From Nocardia acidivorans NBRC 108247 (GTDB lineage Bacteria > Actinomycetota > Actinomycetes > Mycobacteriales > Mycobacteriaceae), in NCBI RefSeq assembly GCF_001625085.1, contig NZ_BDAW01000039.1:19432-83431 (forward strand): DNA of 64,000 bases, in the 5' to 3' direction. The notes below the pieces were generated by a model that was not told the origin of the DNA, ran no database searches, and worked only from the letters and a program-made list of their open reading frames with translations. Positions 15,972-24,699 of this stretch are shown in pieces (within the stretch, counting starts at the first letter, position 1; every line of letters starts with the position of its first letter). A program made the translations under genes and the position numbers.

Positions 15972-17885
15972 CTATGGGGTGTCGAGCATCGCGGCCCGCA
16001 GCATCTTCTCCGGCACACCCATACCGTCGATGAGGGTCAAGGCGTGCGGGCGCAGGCGATCCACCAGCTCATTGACGCCGCGGCGCACATTCTTGGCCCG
16101 CTCCACGGACATGAACCGGTGCATGATGTACCACGCCTGGTTTTCTTCGAGCAAACTGTAAACGTAGAGATCGCACACGGTTTCGGCGAGTTCGCGCGCC
16201 TCGTCGTCCTCGATGCCGGCAATGCCCTCGATGAACGCCTCCAGCACCAGCCGGTCGATATGGGCCGTGCCCGCCGCCAGAATGTGGTCCTGGGCATTGT
16301 TGAACGCCTCGAACGGCCCGGTCTCCTTGGCGCGGGCGCGCAGTCGATGCCCGGCGGTGCGCACCAGATAATCCTCGCGGTCGGCGAAGAGTTGCAGCTG
16401 CACCGAGCGCCGGGACAGGTCGCCGTCGTCGACCGATTCACTGGAGCGGTCGCGCAGGCGCTGGATGAGCTGGCGCACGCCGGAGCGCTCACGGACCTCA
16501 TCGCGGGCGATGGTGGCGGCGAAGCGCACCCAGCCCATGGCGTCCAGATCGCGCACCTCATCGGAGTAGGCGGTGAGCAGATCCTTGGCCACCAACTGGG
16601 TCAGCACGAGGTTGTCGCCCTCGAACGTAGTGAACACGTCGCTATCGGCCTTGAGCGTGACGAGCCGGTTCTCGGTGAGATATCCTGCGCCGCCGCAGGC
16701 TTCGCGGCATTCCTGAATGGTGCGGGTGGCGTGCCGGGTCTGCGCGACCTTGAATCCGGCGGCGCGCTTCTCCAGCGCGCGCTGCGCGCCCTCGGCCAGA
16801 TCCTGTCCGGTCTGCACCAGGTGCATGCGGCGCACCAGATCGTTCTGCGCGAACTGCAACGCGTAGGCGCGCGCGACCAGCGGCAGCAGGCGGCGCTGAT
16901 GACTGCGGTAGTCCATGAGCACGGTCTCGACGCCGGTGTCCGGATCCTGGAATTGCCGCCGCTGTTCGCCGTAGCGGACCGCGATGCTCAGCGCCACGCG
17001 GGCCGCCGCCGCGGCCGCGCCGCCGACGCTGACCCGGCCCCGCACGAGGGTGCCGAGCGTGGTGAAGAACCGTCGGCTGGGGTTGACGATCTCGGAACTG
17101 TAGGTACCGTCGGGTGCGACGTCGGCATAGCGATTCAGCAGATTCTCGCGCGGAATTCGCACCTGGTCGAACAGGATTCGGCCATTGTCGACGCCGGGCA
17201 GACCGCCCTTGAGACCGTCGTCGGAGGTGGTGACGCCGGGCAGATCATTGCCCGCCTCATCGCGGATCGGCACCAGGAAGCAGTGCACGCCCTGGGTCTC
17301 ACCGCCGGTGACGAGCTGTGCGAAAACCGCTGCCATGCGGGCGTGTTCGGCCGCACCGCCGATGTAATCCTTGCGCGAGGAGGGAGTGGGACTGTGTACG
17401 ACGAATTCCTCGGTCGCGGGATCGTAGGTCGCGGTGGTCTCCAGATTGGCCACATCGCTGCCGTGTCCGGTCTCGGTCATGGCGAAGCAGCCCAGCAGGT
17501 CCAGCGGCAGCAGCTTTTCGATGATCTCGCGATGCCGTTCGGTACCGAGATTGTCGACCGCGCCGCCGAAGAGTCCCCACTGCACACCGCATTTCACCCA
17601 CAGCGACAGATCGGTGTAGGCGAGCATTTCGAGCGCGGTCACGGCCCCGCCCGGATCGCTGGTCCCGCCGGTGACCCTACCGAAGCCGAGTTCGGCCCAT
17701 CCGAAGGAGGACACCAGATGCATCTGCTCCAGTACGCGCGCTCGCGCGGCCTTGTAATCCAGGTAGGGGTCGCCGTACAGGCGGTCGTCGTCGAGGTGTT
17801 CCCGAGCCTTCTCGCGCACATGCCGCCACGGACCGTCGAGGGCTGCGCGTAGATGTTCCGCTATCTGATCGCCACCGTTAGCCAT
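15972..17885 (-). CDS. Acyl-CoA dehydrogenase/oxidase family protein
   Basis: A 637-residue flavoprotein of the acyl-CoA oxidase type, longer than ordinary acyl-CoA dehydrogenases (about 380-400) because of an extra C-terminal domain. Conserved parts include GCFAMTETGHGSDVANLET, IGGAAEHARMAAVFAQL and, late, ACGGAGYLTENRL followed by TFEGDNLVLTQ, whose Glu is the expected catalytic base. It would oxidise acyl-CoA to enoyl-CoA in fatty acid or sterol side-chain breakdown. ATG 17885 has GGAG close by; GTG 17897 is an alternative. It diverges from the ThrE-like gene across about 50 bp. Confidence 0.87.
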   Translation of the reverse strand: MANGGDQIAEHLRAALDGPWRHVREKAREHLDDDRLYGDPYLDYKAARARVLEQMHLVSSFGWAELGFGRVTGGTSDPGGAVTALEMLAYTDLSLWVKCGVQWGLFGGAVDNLGTERHREIIEKLLPLDLLGCFAMTETGHGSDVANLETTATYDPATEEFVVHSPTPSSRKDYIGGAAEHARMAAVFAQLVTGGETQGVHCFLVPIRDEAGNDLPGVTTSDDGLKGGLPGVDNGRILFDQVRIPRENLLNRYADVAPDGTYSSEIVNPSRRFFTTLGTLVRGRVSVGGAAAAAARVALSIAVRYGEQRRQFQDPDTGVETVLMDYRSHQRRLLPLVARAYALQFAQNDLVRRMHLVQTGQDLAEGAQRALEKRAAGFKVAQTRHATRTIQECREACGGAGYLTENRLVTLKADSDVFTTFEGDNLVLTQLVAKDLLTAYSDEVRDLDAMGWVRFAATIARDEVRERSGVRQLIQRLRDRSSESVDDGDLSRRSVQLQLFADREDYLVRTAGHRLRARAKETGPFEAFNNAQDHILAAGTAHIDRLVLEAFIEGIAGIEDDEARELAETVCDLYVYSLLEENQAWYIMHRFMSVERAKNVRRGVNELVDRLRPHALTLIDGMGVPEKMLRAAMLDTP

Positions 17886-17938
17886 ACTCCAAAACACTAC
17901 TGCTATAGACCTGGTCGGCCCGGTGATCTATCGCACCC

Positions 17939-19408
17939 GTGTACTTTTCTCCTGTGAGCAACGATCTAGCTACCAAAACCGGCGGGGCCGTGGCGGGCCT
18001 GCGCGGGCGGTGGCGACACCTGCTGACCAGCATCGTGGACCGCGCGGTCGCCGACCGCAATGCCATGGCCGACGCCGTGGTCGAGGCGCCCGCGCCGCTG
18101 CAGCCGATCGATCTCACCGATGACGCGACCGTGACCCAGGTGCTCGATCTGGCCGAGCGGGTCGGGGAGGTGGTGCTCGCGGCCGGGACCGCGGTCACCG
18201 ACACCACCGATCAGATCGAGTTCATCGCCTCCACGTACGGGCTGTCCAACTGCGATATCGATGTCACCTACAACTCGATCCGCATCTCGGCCGATCGCGG
18301 GCCGACCCTGCCGCCCGCCAGCACCATGCGGATCGTGCATTACCGCTCGCTGGACTTCACCCGGTTGGCGGCGGTGGATCGGTTCACCCGGCGGATTCGC
18401 CGCGAGTTGGTCCCGCCCGAGGAGGCGCTGGCCACGCTCGATGAGATCACCACCGCACCGCATCCCTACAACCGGTGGATCGCGACCTTCGGGTGGGCGT
18501 TGATGGCGGCGGGTGTGGCGCTGCTGTTGAACGGTGGGCTGCTGATCGCCCTGGTCAGCTTCGCCACCACCTTCCTCATCGATCGCACCAATCGGCGGCT
18601 GAATCGTCGTGGACTGCCGTTCTTCTTCCAGCACATGGTGGGCGGTGCGATCGCGGCCGCACCCGCGGTGCTGGTCTCCAGCTTCGCCAGCCATCTGCAT
18701 ATGGATCCCGCGCTGATCATCGCCGCCGGAATCTCCGTGCTGCTGGCCGGTTTACAGCTGGTCGGCGCGGTCGAGGACGCGATCACCGGTGCACCGATCA
18801 CCGCCTCGGCGCGCATGCTCGAGGTGGTGATGATGACCGGCGGCATTATCGCGGGCATCGTGCTGACCCTGCGGGTGTCCGAACTGTTGAACCTCACCGT
18901 GCCGACGGTCGATATGTCACCGGGCCGCGATCTCACCAACCTGCCGGTGAAGCTGCTCGCCGGTGCGATCACCTCGCTGGCCTTCGCCCTGGCCTGCTAT
19001 GCGGAACGCCGGGCCCTGGCCGCCGCGGCGTTCAGCGGAGCGGCGGCCACCATCGCGTATCTGATGGTGCAGCACGCCGGGTTCGGTCCGGTCATCTCCT
19101 CGGGCGTGGCCGCGGTGGTCGTGGGTTTGGCCGGTGGTCTGCTCGCGCGCCGCGCCCTCACCCCGCCCCTGGTGGTCACCCTCGCCGGTATCACTCCCCT
19201 GCTGCCCGGTCTGCGCGTCTATCGCGGCCTCTACGCGCTGCTCAACAATGAACAGCTCATCGGGCTCAATCAGCTGTTCAGCGCGTTCGCGGTCGGCTGT
19301 GCGCTGGCGGCGGGCGTCACACTCGGCGAGTGGATCGCCCGCGATCTGCGCCGCCCGCGAATAATCACCCGCCTCAACACCATCCGGCGTCCCCGGTTTC
19401 AGAAGTGA
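17939..19408 (+). CDS. ThrE-family threonine/serine exporter
   Basis: A 489-residue ThrE-type protein. A soluble N-terminal domain of the ThrE/DUF1212 type (GTAVTDTTDQIEFIASTYGL, then TYNSIRIS) is followed by about ten hydrophobic segments covering the DUF1212 and ThrE_2 parts. Members export threonine and serine with proton motive force across the cytoplasmic membrane. The start is GTG 17939 or GTG 17954 (VSNDLATKT); neither has a strong ribosome site. Confidence 0.85.
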   Translation: MYFSPVSNDLATKTGGAVAGLRGRWRHLLTSIVDRAVADRNAMADAVVEAPAPLQPIDLTDDATVTQVLDLAERVGEVVLAAGTAVTDTTDQIEFIASTYGLSNCDIDVTYNSIRISADRGPTLPPASTMRIVHYRSLDFTRLAAVDRFTRRIRRELVPPEEALATLDEITTAPHPYNRWIATFGWALMAAGVALLLNGGLLIALVSFATTFLIDRTNRRLNRRGLPFFFQHMVGGAIAAAPAVLVSSFASHLHMDPALIIAAGISVLLAGLQLVGAVEDAITGAPITASARMLEVVMMTGGIIAGIVLTLRVSELLNLTVPTVDMSPGRDLTNLPVKLLAGAITSLAFALACYAERRALAAAAFSGAAATIAYLMVQHAGFGPVISSGVAAVVVGLAGGLLARRALTPPLVVTLAGITPLLPGLRVYRGLYALLNNEQLIGLNQLFSAFAVGCALAAGVTLGEWIARDLRRPRIITRLNTIRRPRFQK

Positions 19409-19440
19409 CCGCCGGTACGCGCTCGGGTTAGGGTCGGGCG

Positions 19441-19902
19441 GTGCGGGATTCAGTGACAGTTCATATGGCGGCTTCTCCCGAGGCGATCTGGGCGGTGGTC
19501 AGCGATGTAACCGATGTGGGGCGGTTCAGTCCGGAGACGTTCGGGGCCGAATGGCTCGACGGGGCGACCGGTCCGGCGGTGGGGGTGCGGTTTCGCGGGC
19601 ATGTGAATCGCAATGGGTGGGGGCTGAAGTACTCCACCGAATGCCGGATCATCGCGTGCGAGCCGGGGCGCGAATTCGCGTTCACCGTGTACGCGCCGGG
19701 CAATCTCGGGCTCAATACCTGGCGCTACCAACTGGTTCCGGCCGGTGACGGCACCGATGTGACCGAATCCTTCGAACTGTCCCGGATTCTGCCGATGCGG
19801 TTGTACTGGCTGCTGGCGGGGTGGACGCGCGGCAGGACGAACCGCAGGGGCATGCTCGAAACCCTGGAGCGCGTCAAGCGGTTCGTGGAGAATCCGAGCT
19901 GA
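19441..19902 (+). CDS. SRPBCC-family protein (polyketide cyclase/dehydrase-like)
   Basis: A 153-residue START-like (SRPBCC) protein: VTVHMAASPEAIWAVVSDVTDVGRFSPE at the N terminus, a lipid-pocket middle (GVRFRGHVNRNG) and a C-terminal helix after a short hydrophobic stretch. Such proteins bind hydrophobic ligands; many actinobacterial copies have no known role. The start is GTG 19441, 32 bases after the ThrE-like stop, so cotranscription is likely. Confidence 0.8.
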   Translation: MRDSVTVHMAASPEAIWAVVSDVTDVGRFSPETFGAEWLDGATGPAVGVRFRGHVNRNGWGLKYSTECRIIACEPGREFAFTVYAPGNLGLNTWRYQLVPAGDGTDVTESFELSRILPMRLYWLLAGWTRGRTNRRGMLETLERVKRFVENPS

Positions 19903-20090
19903 TCTCAGCACGCCGAGTCCGAACCGCCATCGCGATATGCATGGTTCAGGAGTCTGGGTGTCGGGGGCCGGGGCATGTGTTCACGCTATTCGGATGGCCT
20001 GAGCAGCCGGGATGTATGGAAACAGTTGTGGCACAGGTGAACAGCGGGTGGCGGGGGTGAAGGCGGCGATCTTGCTTGCTACCGTGACGT

Positions 20091-22298
20091 ATGAACCTGT
20101 TCGGGCGATGGGGTGATCTGGCCTGCCGATTGCGGTTCGCCGTTATCGGTGTGATGGTGGCGGGGTTGCTCGCTTTGGGTGGGTACGGACTCGGGTTGGA
20201 CGACCATCTGAGTTCGGGTGGCATGTTCGATGATTCGTCGGAGTCCGCCGAGGCGGGGCGGCTGGCGGATGCCGCGTTCGGGCGCAATCACGATGTGGAT
20301 GTGGTGGTGATGTTCACCGCGCCCGACGGGCAGACGGTGGATGACACGGACTTCACCGAGCGGGCGGTCTCGTATCTGAACAGCCTGCCGCGCGATCATC
20401 CCGAGCAGATCGCCGGGATCAAGGGCAGTTACTGGCCCACCGAGACCGGGGCGGTCTCAGCGGCTTTGGTGACCAAGGATCGGACCCGGGCGCTGGCGGC
20501 GATCGCGCTGCGCGGGGAGAACGATACCGAGCTGATTCAGAACTACCTCGCGGTCAAGGACGACTTCGACATTCGGGGACTGAATATCCAGGTCGGCGGA
20601 TTGCAGCCGGTGGCCGGAACACTCAGCGATACCGTCGCGGTGGACCTGCACCGCATGGAGATCATGGCCATTCCGCTGGTCGGGCTGCTGCTGTTCTTCA
20701 TCTTCGGCGGGGTGGTGGCCGCCGCGCTGCCGCTGATCATCGGACTGCTCACCATTTTCGGGGCCTTCGGCGTGGTGCGGTTCGTCACCAACTTCACCGA
20801 GGTGAATTCCTTCGTCTCGCCGGTGGTTTCGATGATCGGGCTCGGGCTGGCGATCGACTACGGATTGTTCATCGTCAGCCGGTTCCGCGAGGAGTTGGCG
20901 GCCGGATACGACACGCGCACGGCGGTGCGGCGCACGGTGATGACGGCGGGGCGCACCGTGGTGTTCTCCGCGACCATGATCGTGGCGAGTCTCGGCGGGC
21001 TGCTGCTGTTTCCGCAGGGATTCCTGAAATCCATTGCGTACGGGGCGATCGCGACGGTCACCATCGCGGCGATCACGGCGCTCACTGTGCTGCCCGCCAT
21101 GCTGGCGATCCTCGGACCGCGGGTGGATCTGCTGGGGCTGGAGCGTTTTCGGCGCACCAAGTCCGCGACTTCGCTCAATGACGGTTTCTGGGGCCGCAGC
21201 ACCGGCTGGGTGATGAGGCATCCGCGCAAGGTGGCGGTCCCGCTGCTGCTGGCCCTGGTGCTGTTGATACTGCCGATGCGGAATCTGGTCTTCGGCGGGT
21301 TCAGTGAGAAGTATCTGCCCCCGGACAATCCCACGCGGGTCGCGCAGGAGCAGATCGACCACTATTTCCCGCTGCGCAAATCCGATCCGCTGGAGATCGT
21401 GTTCATCTCGAGCAATTCGGCGGCGGTCGGCCCGGTCTGGAATCTGGCCAATCAGGCGCCGGGCCTGGTGGGGCAGTTCGATATTCCCGCGCGGTCGATC
21501 TCGCATCCGGACACCTATCGGGCCAAGGCTCCCGTGCTGGATATCAATGATGCGGGAGCGACCATCGAGTACCTGCGCGCGATGCCCCTGCCCGACGGGG
21601 TGCGGGTGTTCGTGGGCGGTGTGCCCGCCCTGCAGAAGGACAGCATCGACGCACTGCTGCAACGCATTCCGTGGATGATCGCCCTGGTTCTGCTGATCAC
21701 CACGCTGCTCATGTTCTTGACCTTCGGCTCGCTGATACTGCCGATCAAGGCCGCGCTCATGAGCGGTCTCGGTCTGGGTTCCACGCTGGGCATCGTGACC
21801 TGGATTTTCGTCGACGGTCACGGCGCGAGCCTGTTGAACTTCACCCCGCAACCCGGCCAGGCGAACATGCTGGTGCTGATCATCGCCATCGTCTACGGCC
21901 TCTCCACCGACTACGAGGTATTCCTGGTGTCGCGCATGGTCGAAGCGCGGTCGCGGGGCGCGACAACGATCGAGGCGATTCGCACCGGCACCGCGCAGAC
22001 CGGCGGCATCATCACCGCCGCGGCGCTGATCCTGCTGGTGGTCACGGGCGCGTTCGCCTTCTCGGATCTCGTTCTCATGCAGTACATCGCGTACGGCATG
22101 ATCGCCGCGCTCTTCATCGACGCGACGGTACTGCGCATGTTCCTGGTGCCCGCGACCATGCGCCTGCTCGGCGATCGCGTCTGGTGGGCCCCGGCCTGGA
22201 TGCAGCGGATCCAGCGCCGCATCGGCTTGGGTGAGCCGGTGCTCGAAGATGATCTTCCGCCGACCATGCTCCCCGATCTCAGCGAAGCCCGGCACTGA
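20091..22298 (+). CDS. MMPL-family (RND) transporter
   Basis: A 735-residue MMPL transporter with two six-helix bundles, each preceded by an extracytoplasmic domain (about residues 40-190 and 400-530). Motifs include GLGLAIDYGLFIVSRFREE in the first half and YGLSTDYEVFLVSRMVEA in the second, the two proton-relay helices of RND/MMPL carriers. These proteins export lipids or siderophores across the inner membrane of mycolic-acid bacteria. Unusually, the frame continues past the TGA (22296-22298) for 61 codons to TAG 22482-22484; see the finding. Confidence 0.92.
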   Translation: MNLFGRWGDLACRLRFAVIGVMVAGLLALGGYGLGLDDHLSSGGMFDDSSESAEAGRLADAAFGRNHDVDVVVMFTAPDGQTVDDTDFTERAVSYLNSLPRDHPEQIAGIKGSYWPTETGAVSAALVTKDRTRALAAIALRGENDTELIQNYLAVKDDFDIRGLNIQVGGLQPVAGTLSDTVAVDLHRMEIMAIPLVGLLLFFIFGGVVAAALPLIIGLLTIFGAFGVVRFVTNFTEVNSFVSPVVSMIGLGLAIDYGLFIVSRFREELAAGYDTRTAVRRTVMTAGRTVVFSATMIVASLGGLLLFPQGFLKSIAYGAIATVTIAAITALTVLPAMLAILGPRVDLLGLERFRRTKSATSLNDGFWGRSTGWVMRHPRKVAVPLLLALVLLILPMRNLVFGGFSEKYLPPDNPTRVAQEQIDHYFPLRKSDPLEIVFISSNSAAVGPVWNLANQAPGLVGQFDIPARSISHPDTYRAKAPVLDINDAGATIEYLRAMPLPDGVRVFVGGVPALQKDSIDALLQRIPWMIALVLLITTLLMFLTFGSLILPIKAALMSGLGLGSTLGIVTWIFVDGHGASLLNFTPQPGQANMLVLIIAIVYGLSTDYEVFLVSRMVEARSRGATTIEAIRTGTAQTGGIITAAALILLVVTGAFAFSDLVLMQYIAYGMIAALFIDATVLRMFLVPATMRLLGDRVWWAPAWMQRIQRRIGLGEPVLEDDLPPTMLPDLSEARH

Positions 22299-22484
22299 CC
22301 GCGGCTCGCGAAACTCGGCGACAAGCTGGGTGAGGGCCTGTACGGACTCCTCACCACGCTGCCGCGCCGGGCCGTGGAGCGCCTCGCGGTATGGGTGAGC
22401 GAGGACAAGCGAATCACCCACTACCGCGCCAAGATTCCAGATGAGTACGGCCGCCGTGTGCTGACCAAACAGCGGCAGGTCTAG
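22299..22484 (+). pseudogene. In-frame coding-like extension after the mmpL stop
   Basis: Directly after the mmpL TGA, in the same frame, 61 sense codons run to TAG 22482-22484. They encode a charged helical stretch (LAKLGDKLGEGLYGLLTTLP, later SEDKRITHYRAKIPDEYG) with the usual high GC at codon position 3. There is no start codon at the head, so it looks like the severed tail of MmpL or of another lost gene. I cannot place the sequence in a family. Confidence 0.5.
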
Positions 22485-23206
22485 CCGGCCAGCCCGATGC
22501 TGCGGCCGATATCGGCCAGGGTGGCGTCGAACAGCACGTCCGGGTTGGTAATGGGGATCGGGTAGTTGCCGAAGACCTCGAGGGTGACGTGGCCGTAGAG
22601 GCGGGCCCAGAACTGGATCATCACGTAACTCACGCCGAGGTCGAGTTTCTCGGCGGGGAACTTCTGGCCCGAATCGGAGAGTACGCGCAGCAATTCGGTC
22701 TGGAAGGCGATGAGGTCGTCGCGGAGTTCGGGGGGAATGAACTCCATGGGCGGGGTGACCACGGCGTAATCGGTGAGCAGCCGACCGGCCGCCTCCAGGA
22801 ACAGGCGGCCGACGGGTTCGCCGAATTGCTGCATGGCACTGCCCAGTACGGCCGCACTGGGCGAGGCGAAGACCAGGGTGAATTCGCGGGCGTGGTCCAG
22901 CGCCCACTGGCGGAAGCCGCGGCAGATGGCGAAGAACCGGATGCCCGCGTCATCGGGCAGGCCGTCGCAGGCGGCCGAGAGCGCCTGCGCCAGATCGTTG
23001 CAGACGTCGGTGCGAACCTCCGCGACCAATTGGTCGCGGGATTCGTAGTACCGGTAGAGCGCGGGCGCGGTGATACCCAGTTCGCGCGCGATGGCGCGCA
23101 GGGTGATCGCGTCCGGCCCCTGCTCGACCAGCAGTGACCGCGCGACGCGGCGGATGTCTGCGTCGCTCACCGCAGGTGTCCGTCCGCGTCGGCGTGGTTC
23201 ACTCAT
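22481..23206 (-). CDS. TetR-family regulator
   Basis: A 241-residue TetR-type repressor. The N-terminal helix-turn-helix reads ITLRAIARELGITAPALYRYYESRDQLVAEVRTD (about residues 34-67); a long C-terminal ligand domain follows (ALDHAREFTLVFASPSAAV), of the WHG/TetR_C type. It starts 10 bp after the P450 stop on the same strand, so both are probably one transcript. A palindrome at 24513-24530 upstream of the P450 is a candidate site for it. Its ligand is unknown; a sterol or lipid would fit the setting. Confidence 0.88.
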   Translation of the reverse strand: MSEPRRRGRTPAVSDADIRRVARSLLVEQGPDAITLRAIARELGITAPALYRYYESRDQLVAEVRTDVCNDLAQALSAACDGLPDDAGIRFFAICRGFRQWALDHAREFTLVFASPSAAVLGSAMQQFGEPVGRLFLEAAGRLLTDYAVVTPPMEFIPPELRDDLIAFQTELLRVLSDSGQKFPAEKLDLGVSYVMIQFWARLYGHVTLEVFGNYPIPITNPDVLFDATLADIGRSIGLAG

Positions 23207-23216
23207 GCTGAATTAC

Positions 23217-24452
23217 TCACTCGTACTTGACTTGCCAGCTCTTGATGCCGTTCAGCCAGCCGGAACGGAGTCGGACCGGGTCCGAGACCTGGCTCAGGTT
23301 CGGCATGACATCGGCGATGGCATTGAACATGAGGTCGATCTCCAGGCGGGCGAGGTTGGCGCCCACACAGAAGTGGGTGCCGGTGCCGCCGAAGCCTACA
23401 TGCGGATTCGGGTTTCGCAGGACATTGAACTCGAAGGGCTTGTCGAAGACCTCTTCGTCGAAGTTGGCGGCGGAGTAGAACATTCCGACGCGCTGGCCCT
23501 TCTCGAGCTTCTGGCCCGAGAGCACGGTGTCCTGCAGGACGGTGCGCTGGAACGCGATGACCGGGGTGGCCCAGCGCACGATCTCGTCCGGAGCGGTGCG
23601 CGGGCGCTGCTCGCGGTAGAGCTCCCACTGCTCGGGATTGTCGACGAATGCCTTCATACCGTGCGTGATGGCATTGCGGGTGGTCTCGTTGCCGGCCACG
23701 GCCAGCAGGATGACGAACCAGGCGAATTCGTCCGAGGCGAGCGATTCACCGTCGACATCGGCATTGAGCAGCGTGGACATGATGTCCTCGGCGCCGCCGA
23801 GGTCGACCGGGCACTTGCGCTTCTCTTCGGCCAGGTTCCACGAGTAGCCCATGACCTCGGCGGTGGCGACCTTGTGATCACCCTCGAAGTCGGGATCGTC
23901 GTAGGAGATCATCTGGTTGGTCCAGTCGAAGATCTTGCCGCGATCTTCCTGCGGGATGCCGATGAGCTCGGCGATGGCCTGCAGCGGGAGTTCGCAGGCG
24001 ACCTCGGTGACGAAGTCGCCCGAGCCCTTCTTCTTGGCCTCGTGCACGATCTTCTCGGCGCGGTCGCGCAGCGCGTTGCGCAGCGATTCGACGGCGCGGG
24101 GGGTGAAGCCCTTGGAGACGATGCGACGCAGTTTGGTGTGCCGGGGCGGATCCTGGTTCAGCAGCAGGAAGCGCTGGACCTCGATCTCCTCCCGCATGAT
24201 GTCGTCGTAGAAGCGGATGACCGCGGTGTTCTCCTCGGAGGAGTACACCTCCGGAGTCTTGGAGATCTCCTTGATGTCTTCCATTTTGGTGACGGCCCAG
24301 TAGCCGTCGTCTTTGAAGCCACTGCCGACTTGCGGCACCCAGGCGATGGGCGTGGTGCGGCGGAGTTCGGCGAACTCCTCGACGGGCAGGCGCTGGGAGA
24401 GCAGGTCGGGATCGGTGAAGTCGAACCCGGAGGGGATGGACGGCGCGGACAC
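23217..24452 (-). CDS. cyp125: Cytochrome P450, CYP125-like steroid C26/C27 monooxygenase
   Basis: A 411-residue P450 with the I-helix AGNETTRN (about residues 250-257), the ExxR region DEIVRWATPV and the heme loop FGGTGTHFCVGANLAR (Cys about 362). Overall it follows M. tuberculosis CYP125A1, including PSGFDFTDP, EEIEVQRFLLLNQDPPRHT and the ending LRSGWLNGIKSWQV. CYP125 hydroxylates the terminal side-chain carbon of cholesterol or cholestenone and starts side-chain breakdown. The GTG at 24452 has a near-ideal AAAGGAGGT site. A KstR-type palindrome overlaps the leader. Nocardia-type genomes may hold several copies, so exact orthology is open. Confidence 0.88.
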   Translation of the reverse strand: MSAPSIPSGFDFTDPDLLSQRLPVEEFAELRRTTPIAWVPQVGSGFKDDGYWAVTKMEDIKEISKTPEVYSSEENTAVIRFYDDIMREEIEVQRFLLLNQDPPRHTKLRRIVSKGFTPRAVESLRNALRDRAEKIVHEAKKKGSGDFVTEVACELPLQAIAELIGIPQEDRGKIFDWTNQMISYDDPDFEGDHKVATAEVMGYSWNLAEEKRKCPVDLGGAEDIMSTLLNADVDGESLASDEFAWFVILLAVAGNETTRNAITHGMKAFVDNPEQWELYREQRPRTAPDEIVRWATPVIAFQRTVLQDTVLSGQKLEKGQRVGMFYSAANFDEEVFDKPFEFNVLRNPNPHVGFGGTGTHFCVGANLARLEIDLMFNAIADVMPNLSQVSDPVRLRSGWLNGIKSWQVKYE

Positions 24453-24464
24453 GGGTACCTCCTT

Positions 24465-24478
24465 TGGAACACGTTCCA
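24465..24478. promoter_or_regulatory. KstR-type operator
   Basis: TGGAACACGTTCCA fits the published KstR consensus TnnAACnnGTTnnA at every fixed position. It lies 12 bases before the P450 start codon, next to the ribosome site, where KstR would block expression until a cholesterol-derived CoA ester is present. Confidence 0.75.
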
Positions 24479-24512
24479 CGAAGTGAACCACATCACGGGG
24501 CAGTTTGTGAAC

Positions 24513-24530
24513 ACCTATTAGTAAATAGGT
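24513..24530. promoter_or_regulatory. Palindrome upstream of the P450-tetR operon
   Basis: ACCTATT (24513-24519) and AATAGGT (24524-24530) form a perfect inverted repeat with a 4-base spacer in an AT-richer patch about 60 bp upstream of the P450 start. It is a plausible operator for the TetR protein encoded by the second gene of the operon. Confidence 0.5.
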
Positions 24531-24699
24531 ATCACTTGATCCGGCGGCGGACTGCCCGGTATATCGAAATCCCTTGGGTTCCAGTCCATTCGGTTCCGGT
24601 AATGCCGGCCGCCCCGCGAACGAAACCAGTAGTATCAGCTCGGGCGTCCGTTGAGGGGGATCGCCAGAGGCTCAAGTGTCCACATGATGGAGCTCCAGG

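Noticed and set aside
20457..22907. An 816-codon open frame opposite mmpL and across the tetR gene
   Set aside because: It covers two well supported genes in the wrong frame, and its translation is repetitive Arg/Gln/His.
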